Positions 27,496 to 37,431 are shown, numbered from the stretch's first letter. The stretch is 64,000 nucleotides of DNA from Noviherbaspirillum autotrophicum (GCF_000818395.1 NZ_JWJG01000028.1:4161051-4225050), one strand, 5' to 3'. Program-made: numbers and translations. Notes: generated by a model not told the origin, from the sequence alone.

Positions 27496-28794
27496 GTGCG
27501 ACAAACCTGCGATCGCTTGTTTGCTCGCACATTCACTATTTCACTCATGATTAGCCTATTGGTCCAAATCCTGACCCTACTTTGCGCTCTAGTCGTGAAC
27601 TTCGCGGTGCCGGCGCTGTTCGGCCTCACGGAGTACGGGCTATTCCTGCAGGCAAACATTCTGGTATTCGTGTTTCAGAAGCTGACAGACATCGCCAACG
27701 AGCCGCTGCTTAGCAGACTCGATGCACCTGCGATCTTTCCGGTGTCGCTATGCGTCGGCGGGGGTGTGCTTGTTGTCTTTGCGACCGTGAACCTATTATA
27801 TCCGCTAGGAAGTGTACTACTGCTCGCCGCTATGTTGCTTAGTTCGTGCGTGCTGCTGTCGATGTACGCGATGCGACAAGCCAAACGTATTTTGGTATAT
27901 CTGTGCGCCTTCTTGTCCATGTTTGGTGTGTCGATCGTGCTAAACCTGACCAAGGTCTACGAAATGGATATCCAGCATATCCTGATTCTTACGAACCTTG
28001 TCCCTGCCTTGGTTGCAGCTGTCTTTTTGATTCCGTCATCCCGTGTATGGCCGGGCGCCGGAAGCCTAGCTGGAGTGGTGGGCAGCCTGTGGAAGTCAGT
28101 ACCCTCGATGCTGTCGCTGACGTTGGTGTACAACCTTTTCACCAATATCTTCCCGTTCCTGCTGTCAAAGACATTACCAGCCGATAGCCTCGGTTTGTTC
28201 CGCGTAATGGCGTCACTTGTGCAATCTGCTACGAGTTTCTTTCCACTGAATATCAAGACGATTTTTGTTGCACTGTTACGTAGTGACGATCGAGAGCGGC
28301 ATTACGCGACAATCATGTCATTCTCATTGTGCTACTTTGCGACGGCCGGGCTGGCAACCTATGCATTAGTAACCATCTTGCCGAAGTTCCAGCCATATAC
28401 AGCGCTAGTTTGTAGCCTGCCAGTGCTCTACTGGGCAGTATTGTCGGAGCGTTATTTGCTGGCAATGAACAAGGTACGCTACGTACGTGCCATTAATATA
28501 CTAGTAGGTATATCTTTCTTGATCGCGATGTTCTTCGTCAAGAATGTCCATCAGGCCATCTTGTGCTATGGGCTAGGTTTTTCGGTGTATGCTGCGCTGC
28601 TACTCTATGAAGTTTCCAACCGAATCCATTCCTTGGTCGCTATTTGGGTATGCGGCGTGGCGCCAGTGACTGCGTTCAGCCTCTGGCATACAGCATTGCC
28701 CGCCCTGATCTATCTTGTCGGCTGCCTAACACTGGCACTTGGCATCATCCGATTCAACCTGAATGACTTGCGCGCTCTCAAGGAGGCAATATGA
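27496..28794 (+). CDS. Wzx-like flippase / polysaccharide exporter (locus B)
   Basis: Highly hydrophobic protein, about 432 residues from GTG 27496. The frame opens earlier at TTG 27421 inside wecC, and ATG 27547 is another candidate; none has a clear ribosome site. Around twelve membrane segments are visible, beginning ISLMISLLVQILTLLCALVV, with FGLTEYGLFLQANI after the second, the position where Wzx proteins carry an LG-x-x-x-YG motif. No close family beyond the MOP/Wzx superfamily can be named. Its end overlaps the next gene by 4 bp (ATGA). Confidence 0.75.
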   Translation: MRQTCDRLFARTFTISLMISLLVQILTLLCALVVNFAVPALFGLTEYGLFLQANILVFVFQKLTDIANEPLLSRLDAPAIFPVSLCVGGGVLVVFATVNLLYPLGSVLLLAAMLLSSCVLLSMYAMRQAKRILVYLCAFLSMFGVSIVLNLTKVYEMDIQHILILTNLVPALVAAVFLIPSSRVWPGAGSLAGVVGSLWKSVPSMLSLTLVYNLFTNIFPFLLSKTLPADSLGLFRVMASLVQSATSFFPLNIKTIFVALLRSDDRERHYATIMSFSLCYFATAGLATYALVTILPKFQPYTALVCSLPVLYWAVLSERYLLAMNKVRYVRAINILVGISFLIAMFFVKNVHQAILCYGLGFSVYAALLLYEVSNRIHSLVAIWVCGVAPVTAFSLWHTALPALIYLVGCLTLALGIIRFNLNDLRALKEAI

Positions 28795-29252
28795 ACGCGA
28801 TCCATCTCTATCGGATTGCTAACTGGTTTTATCATAAGCGCATTCCGGTCATCCCAGCAGCGATGAAGAACATTATGTTTCTTTTGTTTAATTCCTATAT
28901 TCCGCCGAGTGCAACCATTGGAAAGGGTACCGTCTTTGCATATGGAGCAATCGGAGTCGTATTACATGCCGACTCAAAGCTGGGTTCGGGCTGTGTGATT
29001 GGACAAGGCGTGACAATCGGCGCAAGCGAAGCATTCTTTTCCGGCGAGCCCAACAAATGTCCAATCATTGGGAATAACGTTTATATCGGTGCAGGCGCTC
29101 GCATTCTCGGTAACATTACCATCGGCGACGGGTGCCAAATTGGTGCCGGAGCAGTTGTCATACGCGATGTGCCGCCACATTCGATAGTGGTAGGCGTTCC
29201 CGGCCGTGTAGTTGGTAAGACTCCTACGGATTACCTGGCTATCCGTTCCTGA
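28791..29252 (+). CDS. Hexapeptide-repeat acetyltransferase (serine acetyltransferase-like)
   Basis: Left-handed beta-helix acyltransferase of 153 residues. Hexapeptide repeats run through ATIGKGTVFAYGAIGVVLHA, then CVIGQGVTIGA, CPIIGNNVYIGAGARILGNI and TIGDGCQIGAGAVVIRDVPP, ending VVGVPGRVVGK. The general pattern is that of CysE-like enzymes. In this context it more likely O- or N-acetylates a sugar of the repeat unit than serine. The start overlaps the flippase stop. Confidence 0.88.
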   Translation: MNAIHLYRIANWFYHKRIPVIPAAMKNIMFLLFNSYIPPSATIGKGTVFAYGAIGVVLHADSKLGSGCVIGQGVTIGASEAFFSGEPNKCPIIGNNVYIGAGARILGNITIGDGCQIGAGAVVIRDVPPHSIVVGVPGRVVGKTPTDYLAIRS

Positions 29253-29319
29253 GCGTCGTTTTACAAAAAATTCGAGGCTTCCAGACTTGCAAGAGCGAGA
29301 CATAAGTAAAGAGCAAGAC

Positions 29320-30954
29320 ATGTATACAACAATTAGACAAGCATTATTGCCGCCATTTCGCTCCCCAGCGTTGGTATTGAGTGCCTCGGTCATCGCAGCG
29401 GCCCTCTTACAGCAAACCAGTTCCGTTGCCCACATTACGGCGCTGGTACTGGTTTTGGCACTGATTGCCGCCACCATGGCTGAACCGTGGCTCGGCATCC
29501 TTGCGCTGTTTCCGCTGGTCATTCCAATTGCGGCACCTTCAGAAGCACCGGGCATCAAGGAAGCTGCTTTTGCAATCCTGACAACGACCGTCCTTGGTAG
29601 GTCATTAATGGGAGCAATTGCAAGAGACGGGATTACCCCTTTGGCCAAGGAATTTGGTTTTCCCCTACTAATCGGGCTGGCACTGCTTGCAGTCAATCTG
29701 TTTGCCGCCGTAAACGTTGGCACTAACCTACACGATTGGGTACGGGGCGTAGTGCCTTACACGTTCTTGGTGATGACAATACCCATTACGTTAGAGTTGC
29801 GCGACGATATAAGGCGCGTGCATTGGATTGGAATTGCCATAGGTGTGGCAATCACGCTGCATTGTGTGCACGTGCTGGGCTACTACCTCTTAAACCGGAT
29901 GTGGGAGTACCAGTGGTACGTAAATATCGACGGAGTGCTGACCCGCGTTACAGAGGAAGCGGCCAAGGCCGATCCCGAACACGTATTAGGTCCATTTATT
30001 GATCGTATTACGATGAAGCTTCCGAGCTCCACCGATGCGTTCATTCCACTGGGGGTGAGTCTCGGTTTCATCATCGCGGTCATCGCACCGGGGAGACGCG
30101 AACGTTGGTTTGGCATGGTGCTTGTCACGTTGGCGTTGCCGACCATTCTTGTGACTTACACCCGTAGTATGCTGCTGAGTCCCTTGCTAGTGATCTGTGG
30201 ATTCTGCATTTATCTTGCGTTTTTCCGCCGAGCGCAATTGAAGTTTGCCGCATTGCTACTGGCCGGATTCTCGCTTTATGCGGTCGCCGTGATTTTCTTT
30301 TTCGGACTTGAGCTTGTTTGGCTCAAGCGTGTGTTGATGCTCTTGGATGCAGCTAAACAATCAATTGCATCTTTTGGAGCGTATTTCAATATAGGCGGGG
30401 GCGCAAGTAGTGGTACTGATAAGCAATTGAGTGGACAGTTGATGGCCTTGTCTTCATCGCCTGGTGCTATTGATGACAATGTCACGACGCGCATTGAGGA
30501 GTACCGGATTGCTTGGTCAATGTTTCTTGAACATCCAATTTTCGGAAATGGCCTAGGTACGCGCCACGAAATATCATTCGTCAGAAGCGCTGGCGACATC
30601 ATTCGCCAATCAGTTGGGTATATTCACAACTGGCCACTCTATATGCTTATGGCTGGCGGGGTTCTCGGCTTCGTATTTTACGCGGTGCTACTGCTAGGGC
30701 CGGTTTTCCTTCGGGCAGGCACTGATTGTAAGGCAACGTTTGAGAAAGTGCTGCTACACAGTATGCCGGCGACTCTGGCAATTTACGGCCTATTCTTCGC
30801 TGTAGCTCGACTAATTACCTTCAATCTGCTAATCGCAGCAACATGGGGAATCTTGCTGGCCCTAGGTGTGTCGATCCCTGCGCTCGCCAATAGAGGAAAA
30901 GGGCGGTCAACACACCCCTTTGAACGTGGCGCTTCTAGCGTACGATCAGATTAA
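29320..30954 (+). CDS. O-antigen polymerase/ligase-family membrane protein (Wzy-like, locus B)
   Basis: Polytopic membrane protein of about 544 residues from ATG 29320; the frame is open from 29212, inside the acetyltransferase. Hydrophobic helices are densely packed in the N-terminal 200 and C-terminal 150 residues. The O-antigen ligase/polymerase signature appears late: RIEEYRIAWSMFLEHPIFGN, then GLGTRHE, and IHNWPLYMLMAGGVLG with a loop His. It sits after flippase and acetyltransferase as expected for Wzy of locus B. Confidence 0.85.
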   Translation: MYTTIRQALLPPFRSPALVLSASVIAAALLQQTSSVAHITALVLVLALIAATMAEPWLGILALFPLVIPIAAPSEAPGIKEAAFAILTTTVLGRSLMGAIARDGITPLAKEFGFPLLIGLALLAVNLFAAVNVGTNLHDWVRGVVPYTFLVMTIPITLELRDDIRRVHWIGIAIGVAITLHCVHVLGYYLLNRMWEYQWYVNIDGVLTRVTEEAAKADPEHVLGPFIDRITMKLPSSTDAFIPLGVSLGFIIAVIAPGRRERWFGMVLVTLALPTILVTYTRSMLLSPLLVICGFCIYLAFFRRAQLKFAALLLAGFSLYAVAVIFFFGLELVWLKRVLMLLDAAKQSIASFGAYFNIGGGASSGTDKQLSGQLMALSSSPGAIDDNVTTRIEEYRIAWSMFLEHPIFGNGLGTRHEISFVRSAGDIIRQSVGYIHNWPLYMLMAGGVLGFVFYAVLLLGPVFLRAGTDCKATFEKVLLHSMPATLAIYGLFFAVARLITFNLLIAATWGILLALGVSIPALANRGKGRSTHPFERGASSVRSD

Positions 30955-30963
30955 ACACCTAAC

Positions 30964-31532
30964 ATGTCAGATTTAGATCTGGTGTTTGACGGTGTCATGT
31001 ACTGCCTGGTGTGCGGCAGCGATAAGCACAACTATTACGACAGTACGTCAGACAACTTGTGTCTCGAACTGAATCGATATCTGCTACCGCACCAGCCGCG
31101 TACTCCGGCGATTTGCAATATGCGTCGTCTTTTCAAGGGCTGCCTCCCTGGCATTTCTTTCGCCGCAATTCAATACGCTAAGTCCCCGAAGCTATACCGC
31201 CCCTGGCACGACTATACATACAACGTCATCTTCAACGATTCGGGGATAGTTGCACGGAGAACCGGCGAGATTCAATGTTATCGCTTGTGGCCGCTTCATC
31301 GTTTCGCCTCGCCCCCCTATTTGAACAACGCTCAGCAGGTTCATCACGGCGGACGGAATTATGTTGTGGCGGTCGGCAAAGTGCACACCGACGGCTTTAT
31401 CGTAACAATTGCCGGCGCAGCAGCCGCATTGGCACGGCGTCTGGCGCTGTTAATCCTGTGGAAGCCGTTGATGATTATGGCGCCCCAGGGTCTGAATATA
31501 CGATTAGTACGAATGTCCTGACAATCTCATAA
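30964..31532 (+). pseudogene. Unrecognised, possibly frameshifted gene between wzy and asnB
   Basis: A 185-codon frame (30964-31521) fills this slot. Its N-terminal part (MSDLDLVFDGVMYCLVCGSD) looks protein-like, but I cannot assign a family. After about 31275 the neighbouring frame, which ends at 31532 (EAVDDYGAPGSEYTISTNVL), looks at least as protein-like, so a frameshift around 31280-31430 is possible. No strong ribosome site precedes 30964. Tight packing in the operon argues that something was translated here. It may be a decayed gene or a genuine small unknown. Confidence 0.35.
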
Positions 31533-31546
31533 GCAAGGGGTAGAGT

Positions 31547-33430
31547 GTGTGCGGAATTAACGGTTTGATTTCCACTGGCGACTTGAATGGCCTAGAGGAA
31601 TCGCTCCAGATCATGAGGCATCGTGGCCCGAATGCCACCGGCATCTGGCGTGGCAAGTCCGGGGGCTTCAATGTCGGATTGGGGCATTTGCGTCTAAGCA
31701 TCATCGACCTGAGCGCGGCGGCAAACCAGCCGTTCCTCGCTGGAGACGGACAGACCATCCTGGTCTACAACGGTGAAATCTACAACTATCGTGCGCTACG
31801 CGAGGAATTGCGCAAGCATGGTTGTCATTTTTCGACAGAATCCGACACGGAAGTACTTCTGCAAGCCTATCTGATCTGGGGTATCGATTGCGTACGCCGT
31901 TTCGACGGGATGTTCGCATTTGCGGTGTTCGACGGCAGGCGCAACGAGCTGAGCATTGCACGCGATCCGCTCGGCATCAAGCCGCTCTATGTCTGGACCA
32001 ATGATTCGAAGCGCGTCGCCTTCGCATCTGAAATTCGTGGAATTCGGGCACTGGCCGGCATTCCAATGGAGCCGGACGAGTCGACCTATGCCGAGTTTCT
32101 GCTCAACGGCTGGCTCTATGAACCAAAGACCGGTTTCAAAAATGTGGAAAAGTTGATGCCCGGTGAATATCGGACTTTCGACCTTAACACCGGTACAGTG
32201 CGTAAGGAAATGTACTATTGTCCACTGCAGCGCGCGGCACCGTCGCGTGACTTTGTCGAGCTGTTGAACGAGTCTGTGGAGTTGCAGCGCGTGGCAGACG
32301 TCAAGGTCGGACTCTTCTTCAGCGGTGGTCTGGACTCGTCCGTGCTGGCTGCGGCATCGGGGCCACTCGAGGGCCTGTTCGTGGAATATGCGGGCGACGC
32401 AGCCGACGCTAGCGACGCGGCATTTGCCCACGAGATTGCGAAGATGCTCAAACTGCCCGTTAAGACAGTGTGTCACGATCCCATTAGCGATGGTCCTGAC
32501 GCAATCTTGGCGGATTTTCGCAATGTTGCGGCGAACACCGAGGAACTGATTGCAGACTACACATACAGCGCTTCGAGCCTGCTGTCGGCCGACGCACGCG
32601 CAAGTGGCTATACGGTGATGCTAAGTGGAATGGGTGGCGACGAACTATTTGCTGGCTATCCGCGCTACAAGTTGGCGCGCTATCGCCAGCTTTTCTATGG
32701 TTTGTCACCGCTGTTCAAGGTAGGAGCGTTTGCGCTGCGTCGCCACCCTTCCTTAGAAAAGAAGATCGAGCGGTTGCTGCGTTTTTCTGAGGAAGGCCGC
32801 TTTATTCGCGCCTACACAAGCCTGATCGGCTATTTGTCGGAGGTAGAAGTTTCGACGCTGATGGGCAAGTTCGATGCATGCGAGCCGTTCTGGCATTGGT
32901 GCGAAACGATGGGCAAGCGTATCGGACATCTGTCGCACATGAAGCAGGCGATGTACTTAGACCGCTATGGTTTCCTTGCGCACAACCTTATGGTGACTGA
33001 TAAGTCGAGCATGCAACAAAGCATCGAAATGCGCGTACCGATTATGTCGAACGAACTGGCAGAACTCGGCTTTGCAATGAATGATGCCGAGCTGCTCAGC
33101 TACTCGGAAGGGAAGAAGCCGCTGCGCCGATTCCTCGAACACAGTCTGCCTGCACGGTTAATTAATCGCCCAAAGATTGGATTCAACCCACCGCTTGACG
33201 GCAAGATCCGCGCTCTAGGCAAGGATCTCATCTCGGATATTTTCCGTAATGGCCCACTCTCCGAAGTACTCGACGCCAATGTAGCATGCCGCATTGTCGA
33301 TGCACACTTCAATAATGCAGGTAACCAGACGTACAAAATTTGGCAAATGCTCTATTTTAATTTCTGGCTGGAATTTCAAAATAACATGCGCACAGGTCAG
33401 TTTACAAAATGCAATTCAGTGATTGCCTGA
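31547..33430 (+). CDS. asnB: Asparagine synthase-type glutamine amidotransferase
   Basis: Class II glutamine amidotransferase fused to an ATP-pyrophosphatase synthetase domain, 627 residues. The start is GTG 31547, so the mature protein begins with the catalytic Cys2 (MCGINGLIST). N-terminal domain: MRHRGPNATG, VYNGEIYNYRALREEL, and then FDGMFAFAVFD. C-terminal domain: PP-loop FFSGGLDSSVLAA and MLSGMGGDELFAGYPRYK. Homologues inside O-antigen loci (WbpS/WbtH type) amidate uronic acids. Next to wecB-wecC a plausible job is turning ManNAcA into its amide, but ordinary asparagine synthesis cannot be excluded. Confidence 0.93.
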   Translation: MCGINGLISTGDLNGLEESLQIMRHRGPNATGIWRGKSGGFNVGLGHLRLSIIDLSAAANQPFLAGDGQTILVYNGEIYNYRALREELRKHGCHFSTESDTEVLLQAYLIWGIDCVRRFDGMFAFAVFDGRRNELSIARDPLGIKPLYVWTNDSKRVAFASEIRGIRALAGIPMEPDESTYAEFLLNGWLYEPKTGFKNVEKLMPGEYRTFDLNTGTVRKEMYYCPLQRAAPSRDFVELLNESVELQRVADVKVGLFFSGGLDSSVLAAASGPLEGLFVEYAGDAADASDAAFAHEIAKMLKLPVKTVCHDPISDGPDAILADFRNVAANTEELIADYTYSASSLLSADARASGYTVMLSGMGGDELFAGYPRYKLARYRQLFYGLSPLFKVGAFALRRHPSLEKKIERLLRFSEEGRFIRAYTSLIGYLSEVEVSTLMGKFDACEPFWHWCETMGKRIGHLSHMKQAMYLDRYGFLAHNLMVTDKSSMQQSIEMRVPIMSNELAELGFAMNDAELLSYSEGKKPLRRFLEHSLPARLINRPKIGFNPPLDGKIRALGKDLISDIFRNGPLSEVLDANVACRIVDAHFNNAGNQTYKIWQMLYFNFWLEFQNNMRTGQFTKCNSVIA

Positions 33431-33441
33431 CCAATAAATAG

Positions 33442-35085
33442 ATGACTTCACTTTCCTTGCTTTTTCATACTGTGCGTCATTTAAGAGTTAAGCAGATAGT
33501 CTACCGACTCTTAATGCGCATTCGCGAGATTCGCATCACACCGACACCGGCCCCTGCACTGGCCATCTGGAGTGCATCCTGGAATGCACCTACATACAAA
33601 CTTCAATCGCTATTTCCACCAGTGGAGTTTTCGCTATTGAACGAAACTCATGCGATCACAACATCGGCCGACTGGGATCGGCCGGAGTGGTCACAACTCT
33701 GGCGCTACAACCTCCATTATTTTGACGACTTGGACAGTATTGATGCGCAGACCCGACATACCCTACAGCAGCAATGGATACAGCGCTGGATCGCCGAAAA
33801 TCCGGCACCGCGTGGTACTGGCTGGGATGCTTATCCACTTTCGCTGCGGATCGTGAACTGGATCAAGTGGGGAGCATCTGGTGGCTCCTTGGACCAGTGC
33901 GCGCTTGACAGTCTAGCCTTACAGACACGCGTACTTGCCCAGAAACTCGAATATCACCTGCTTGCCAATCACCTATTCGTAAATGCCAAGGCACTGATAT
34001 TCAGTGGGGCCCGTTTTGCGGGTCCCGAAGCAGATGCTTGGATGCGCAAGGGTCTAGCGATACTGGACGACGAATTGCACGAGCAGTTTCTTGCCGACGG
34101 GGCGCATTTCGAACTGAGCCCAATGTATCATTGTGCGCTGCTTTGGGATCTGCTCGATATGCTATATCTCGCACGCATTTCCGGCAATATACATTTGCAG
34201 GCGAAGGAGAAGGAATGGCGTGTCGTCGCTTCGCGTGCCCTATCATGGATGAATGCCATGTGCTTAGGCGACGATCAGATCAGCTTTTTTAATGATGCTG
34301 CATTTGATATTGCACCTGAGCCACGCGTTGTGCGTGAGTATGCTTCATTGCTCGAGGTCCAAGCCACTCCCCAAAAAGTATCAAATCCGGTTGACATGAC
34401 CATGCAACGACTTGCTGATTCGGGCTACGTCCGCATAGACTGGCCCGACGCGACGGCCATTCTCGATGTGGCACGTGTCGGCGCGAACTATCAGCCGGGG
34501 CATGCACATGCCGATACACTGAGCTTCGAACTGTCTCTAGGTTCACAGCGTGTGTTTGTCAATACGGGTACGTCGCAGTATGGCACTAATTCTGAACGCC
34601 AGCGCCAACGAGGCACTGCGGCCCATACTACCGTAATTATCGATGATTTCGATTCGTCCGAAGTCTGGGCAGGCTTCCGTGTGGCGCGACGTGCTTATCC
34701 AATTGGATATGCGGAAGATTGCGCAAACGACCATGTGCGGGTTACATGTGCGCACAACGGCTTCATGCGTCTACGGGGTTCACCAATTCACAGGCGTACA
34801 TGGGATGCCCGCGCAAAAACTATAACTGTCACCGATCAGATATCAGGCAAGTTTCGCCGGGCCCAGGCCCGCTATCATCTACACCCGGATCTCCGTGCCG
34901 CCATTGACAGTGATGTGGCAATCCTCGTGCTGCCTGACGAGCGATCAATTACGGTACAAGCTGAAGGTGGCACCATGGCCCTCGAAGCCTCTACTTGGCA
35001 CCCGAAATTCGGAGTTTCCTGTCCCACACTGTGCCTGACAGTAACGTTCTCCGGCCCGCAGGTCACAGTTACAGCCCATTGGTAA
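33442..35085 (+). CDS. Heparinase II/III-family polysaccharide lyase-like protein
   Basis: Protein of 547 residues. An alpha-helical toroid part (about 60-330) has WRYNLHYFDDL and GTGWDAYPLSLRIVNWIKW. A C-terminal beta-domain has GANYQPGHAHADTLSFELSL (catalytic/metal His) and NTGTSQYGTNSERQ (catalytic Tyr region) and GTAAHTTV. These are standard for the heparinase II/III-like lyases found in polysaccharide loci. Family members cleave uronic-acid polymers by beta-elimination, so the ManNAcA made by WecB-WecC would give a suitable polymer. No signal peptide is obvious, which is odd for a lyase. The gene starts 12 bp after asnB. Confidence 0.92.
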   Translation: MTSLSLLFHTVRHLRVKQIVYRLLMRIREIRITPTPAPALAIWSASWNAPTYKLQSLFPPVEFSLLNETHAITTSADWDRPEWSQLWRYNLHYFDDLDSIDAQTRHTLQQQWIQRWIAENPAPRGTGWDAYPLSLRIVNWIKWGASGGSLDQCALDSLALQTRVLAQKLEYHLLANHLFVNAKALIFSGARFAGPEADAWMRKGLAILDDELHEQFLADGAHFELSPMYHCALLWDLLDMLYLARISGNIHLQAKEKEWRVVASRALSWMNAMCLGDDQISFFNDAAFDIAPEPRVVREYASLLEVQATPQKVSNPVDMTMQRLADSGYVRIDWPDATAILDVARVGANYQPGHAHADTLSFELSLGSQRVFVNTGTSQYGTNSERQRQRGTAAHTTVIIDDFDSSEVWAGFRVARRAYPIGYAEDCANDHVRVTCAHNGFMRLRGSPIHRRTWDARAKTITVTDQISGKFRRAQARYHLHPDLRAAIDSDVAILVLPDERSITVQAEGGTMALEASTWHPKFGVSCPTLCLTVTFSGPQVTVTAHW

Positions 35086-35105
35086 TAGGTATCGTGTCGA
35101 CCCAC

Positions 35106-36323
35106 ATGAAAATCCTGATTCTAAGCTTCTACTATCCTCCCGATTTGTCCGCAGGTTCGTTCCGTACGGCCTCTCTTATCGAAAGGCTTTCGCCCAAGTT
35201 GCCTAAAGACGCTACTGTCGACATTATTACAACGCAACCTAACCGCTATCACGCTCTAACTGACGCAGCACCAAAGGAAGAATGCAACGGCAACGTACGC
35301 ATACGCCGTATCATGCTGCCATCCCACAAGAGCGGGATGCGCGATCAGGCCAAGGCGTTCTCGGTTTTCTTCTACCGAGTACTTGAGATGACGGCAGCAC
35401 AGAGATACGACCTTGTGTACGGCACGTCGTCACGCCTGTTTACGGCCGTGCTCGCGGCCGTTGTTGCACGTCGTGTCAGTGCACGACTGTATTTGGATAT
35501 CCGTGACATTTTCGTCGACACCATGAAGGATGTTTTGCCAGCTCATCTAGCACGTCCGAGTCTGCCGTTCCTCAGTGCGATCGAGCGGTTTGCGATAAAC
35601 AGGGCCGACCGTATCAATCTCGTGTCTGCGGGTTTTCTCCCTTGGTATCAGCAACGCTATCCGAATAAAGTGTTCGACGTGCATCCCAACGGCATCGATG
35701 ATGCCTTCCTGCTACCGATGCCAACTGCGCCTACGCAGCACCGGGAACGCCCATTGGTACTCTATGCGGGTAATATTGGCGAAGGTCAGGGTCTCCACCT
35801 TGTGCTTCCCAAACTCGCCCAGCGTTGTGCGGATCGGTTCGACTTTCTCGTAATTGGCGCAGGCGGCCGACGTGCTGCCCTGGAAGCCGAGTTAGCCAAG
35901 GCCAAAGTCAGTAATGTTCTATTGCGCGACCCAGTACAACGTAACGATTTGATTCCCCTGTACCAGTCAGCTGATGTGCTCTTCTTGCATCTGAATGCAT
36001 ACGACGCGTTCCTAAAGGTGCTCCCGTCTAAATTGTTCGAATATGCAGCCATTGGCAAGCCGATTTTGGCAGGCGTTGCGGGTTACGCTGCAGAATTTAT
36101 CCGAACTGAGATTCCTCATGCCGGCGTGTTTGCCCCATGTGATGCTAATGCGGGCGAAAATGCACTACGAGGTTTGAGCCTCGAGACCAAGCAATGCAGT
36201 GTTTTCATTAAGAAATATTGCCGCGCCAATACAATGGATCGGCTTGCAGATATCCTAATGTCAATGGCAAGGGAGAGTAGCCGAGGATGCAACTTATTGA
36301 AATCGGGAAAAACTCACGACTAA
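35106..36323 (+). CDS. Family 4 glycosyltransferase (GT-B fold, locus B)
   Basis: GT4 enzyme of about 405 residues from ATG 35106 (MKILILSFYYPPDLSAGSFR); the frame opens at 34995 within the lyase gene. The opening FYYPPDLSAGSFR is typical of WbuB/WbpH-like enzymes. The linker has HPNGIDDAFLLP, the donor domain LYAGNIGEGQGLHLVLPKL and VIGAGGRRAALE, and the E-containing LPSKLFEYAAIGKPILAGV. It is the only glycosyltransferase before the long non-coding gap, so other locus B transferases appear to have been lost or lie elsewhere. Confidence 0.92.
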   Translation: MKILILSFYYPPDLSAGSFRTASLIERLSPKLPKDATVDIITTQPNRYHALTDAAPKEECNGNVRIRRIMLPSHKSGMRDQAKAFSVFFYRVLEMTAAQRYDLVYGTSSRLFTAVLAAVVARRVSARLYLDIRDIFVDTMKDVLPAHLARPSLPFLSAIERFAINRADRINLVSAGFLPWYQQRYPNKVFDVHPNGIDDAFLLPMPTAPTQHRERPLVLYAGNIGEGQGLHLVLPKLAQRCADRFDFLVIGAGGRRAALEAELAKAKVSNVLLRDPVQRNDLIPLYQSADVLFLHLNAYDAFLKVLPSKLFEYAAIGKPILAGVAGYAAEFIRTEIPHAGVFAPCDANAGENALRGLSLETKQCSVFIKKYCRANTMDRLADILMSMARESSRGCNLLKSGKTHD

Positions 36324-37146
36324 GTACCGGAAAGCATTGTCAGGCAAGGAATTGATACGAAAACGTAATCGCCAGCAGCCATTTAAATTTGTTTTGCCTA
36401 CGGGAGTGCCGTCGTGCGATTTATCAGGAAGCTTTAGTGACTTGAAAAACACGCATAGCAAATTCTATCGCTAGGGGATCGTGTCGTTTGGTGCTACCGG
36501 AACTACTCATCGGCGAGCCCGATATTTTAAGTGATTGCTGATGGATGTAAACCATTTCAAATAGCATATGAATCCAGCAGAAGCACGTGCGTCATAGGAG
36601 TGCGCGTAAAAAGACGCACAGCACCACATTACGTCTGGCCGTAGATGTGTATCGCACGCTGCTCCGAATCATCATTATGAAAGCAGCACGGGCGGCTTGA
36701 TCTGAAGTTGAAAGGACCCTTGCCGAATTTCCAGCGCACCACCTAATCGCTGACAGGAGAGACGACAGCGAGGTGATCGTTTAGCAGATACCATAATTAA
36801 GGTATGAGAGCGGTGATATCGTCGCTGAAAAACATATAGGCGCAACGATAATGCGACAAACACCTGTCCGTCAGAACTAACTCCCCGAAAATGCCTTTCT
36901 TAGCATCAACCAATGGAATGGCATTGACACTCTTTACACGAAGAACCTCCTTGCCGTCCTCGCCGACGCGTAGCCCGGGCGCCAAACCATATATAGCTCA
37001 GAATTTCATGACAGCACTATCCACCCACAGCAAAAAATAAAAACTACAGACAAAAGAGTTTTAAGAAAACATGCCGATCAAGACAACTACGTTGTCCTGC
37101 TGTAATCTCACTTGTAGAATGCGCAAATTATAATGATCAGCGAAAG
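36324..37146. other. Long non-coding stretch inside locus B
   Basis: More than 800 bp without a supported gene in an otherwise packed operon. Short - strand frames (36675-36863 and 36797-36985) have no recognisable family or ribosome site. The composition is mixed and looks like decayed coding sequence. I cannot tell what was there. Confidence 0.45.
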
Positions 37147-37431
37147 ATGGCAATGAACTGGTACTTCATTCACCCAGAGCTAAGACGGGAAAAGCGTGCA
37201 CGGCAAAATTTCGAACAGCAAGCCTATGTGTGCATTTTTCCCATCCTCCCGGCGAAAAAGCTCTGCCGAATCAACCTAGCGCTTGTTGACAATCTGACGG
37301 ACCGTAGTCAACCTGTTCGTCTAGTCTCGGATAATAAATTTCCACCTACATCCAAACAGGTCCTTAGCGTAGTCCTGCGTTACGTTGACCGCGCCAAGCG
37401 CACTGCTGATCTGATCCTATCGTATCCATAG
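37147..37431 (+). pseudogene. Truncated RfaH/NusG-like antiterminator remnant
   Basis: The first 40 codons (MNWYFIHPELRREKRA, then QQAYVCIFPIL) resemble the start of the NGN domain of RfaH-family transcription antiterminators, which open with an MxxWYLxxxKPxxEKRA pattern followed by NLxxQGYxxxLP. After about 37265 the likeness stops: the PLFPRYLF core and the KOW domain are absent, and the frame ends at 95 codons. RfaH-like proteins let RNA polymerase read through long polysaccharide operons. It sits 3 bp before the reductase gene, where such a regulator would be expected. I read it as a decayed gene; a short functional protein is unlikely. Confidence 0.5.

Noticed and set aside
36675..36985. 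Two overlapping - strand frames in the locus B gap
   Set aside because: No family, no ribosome site, and they overlap each other in different frames.
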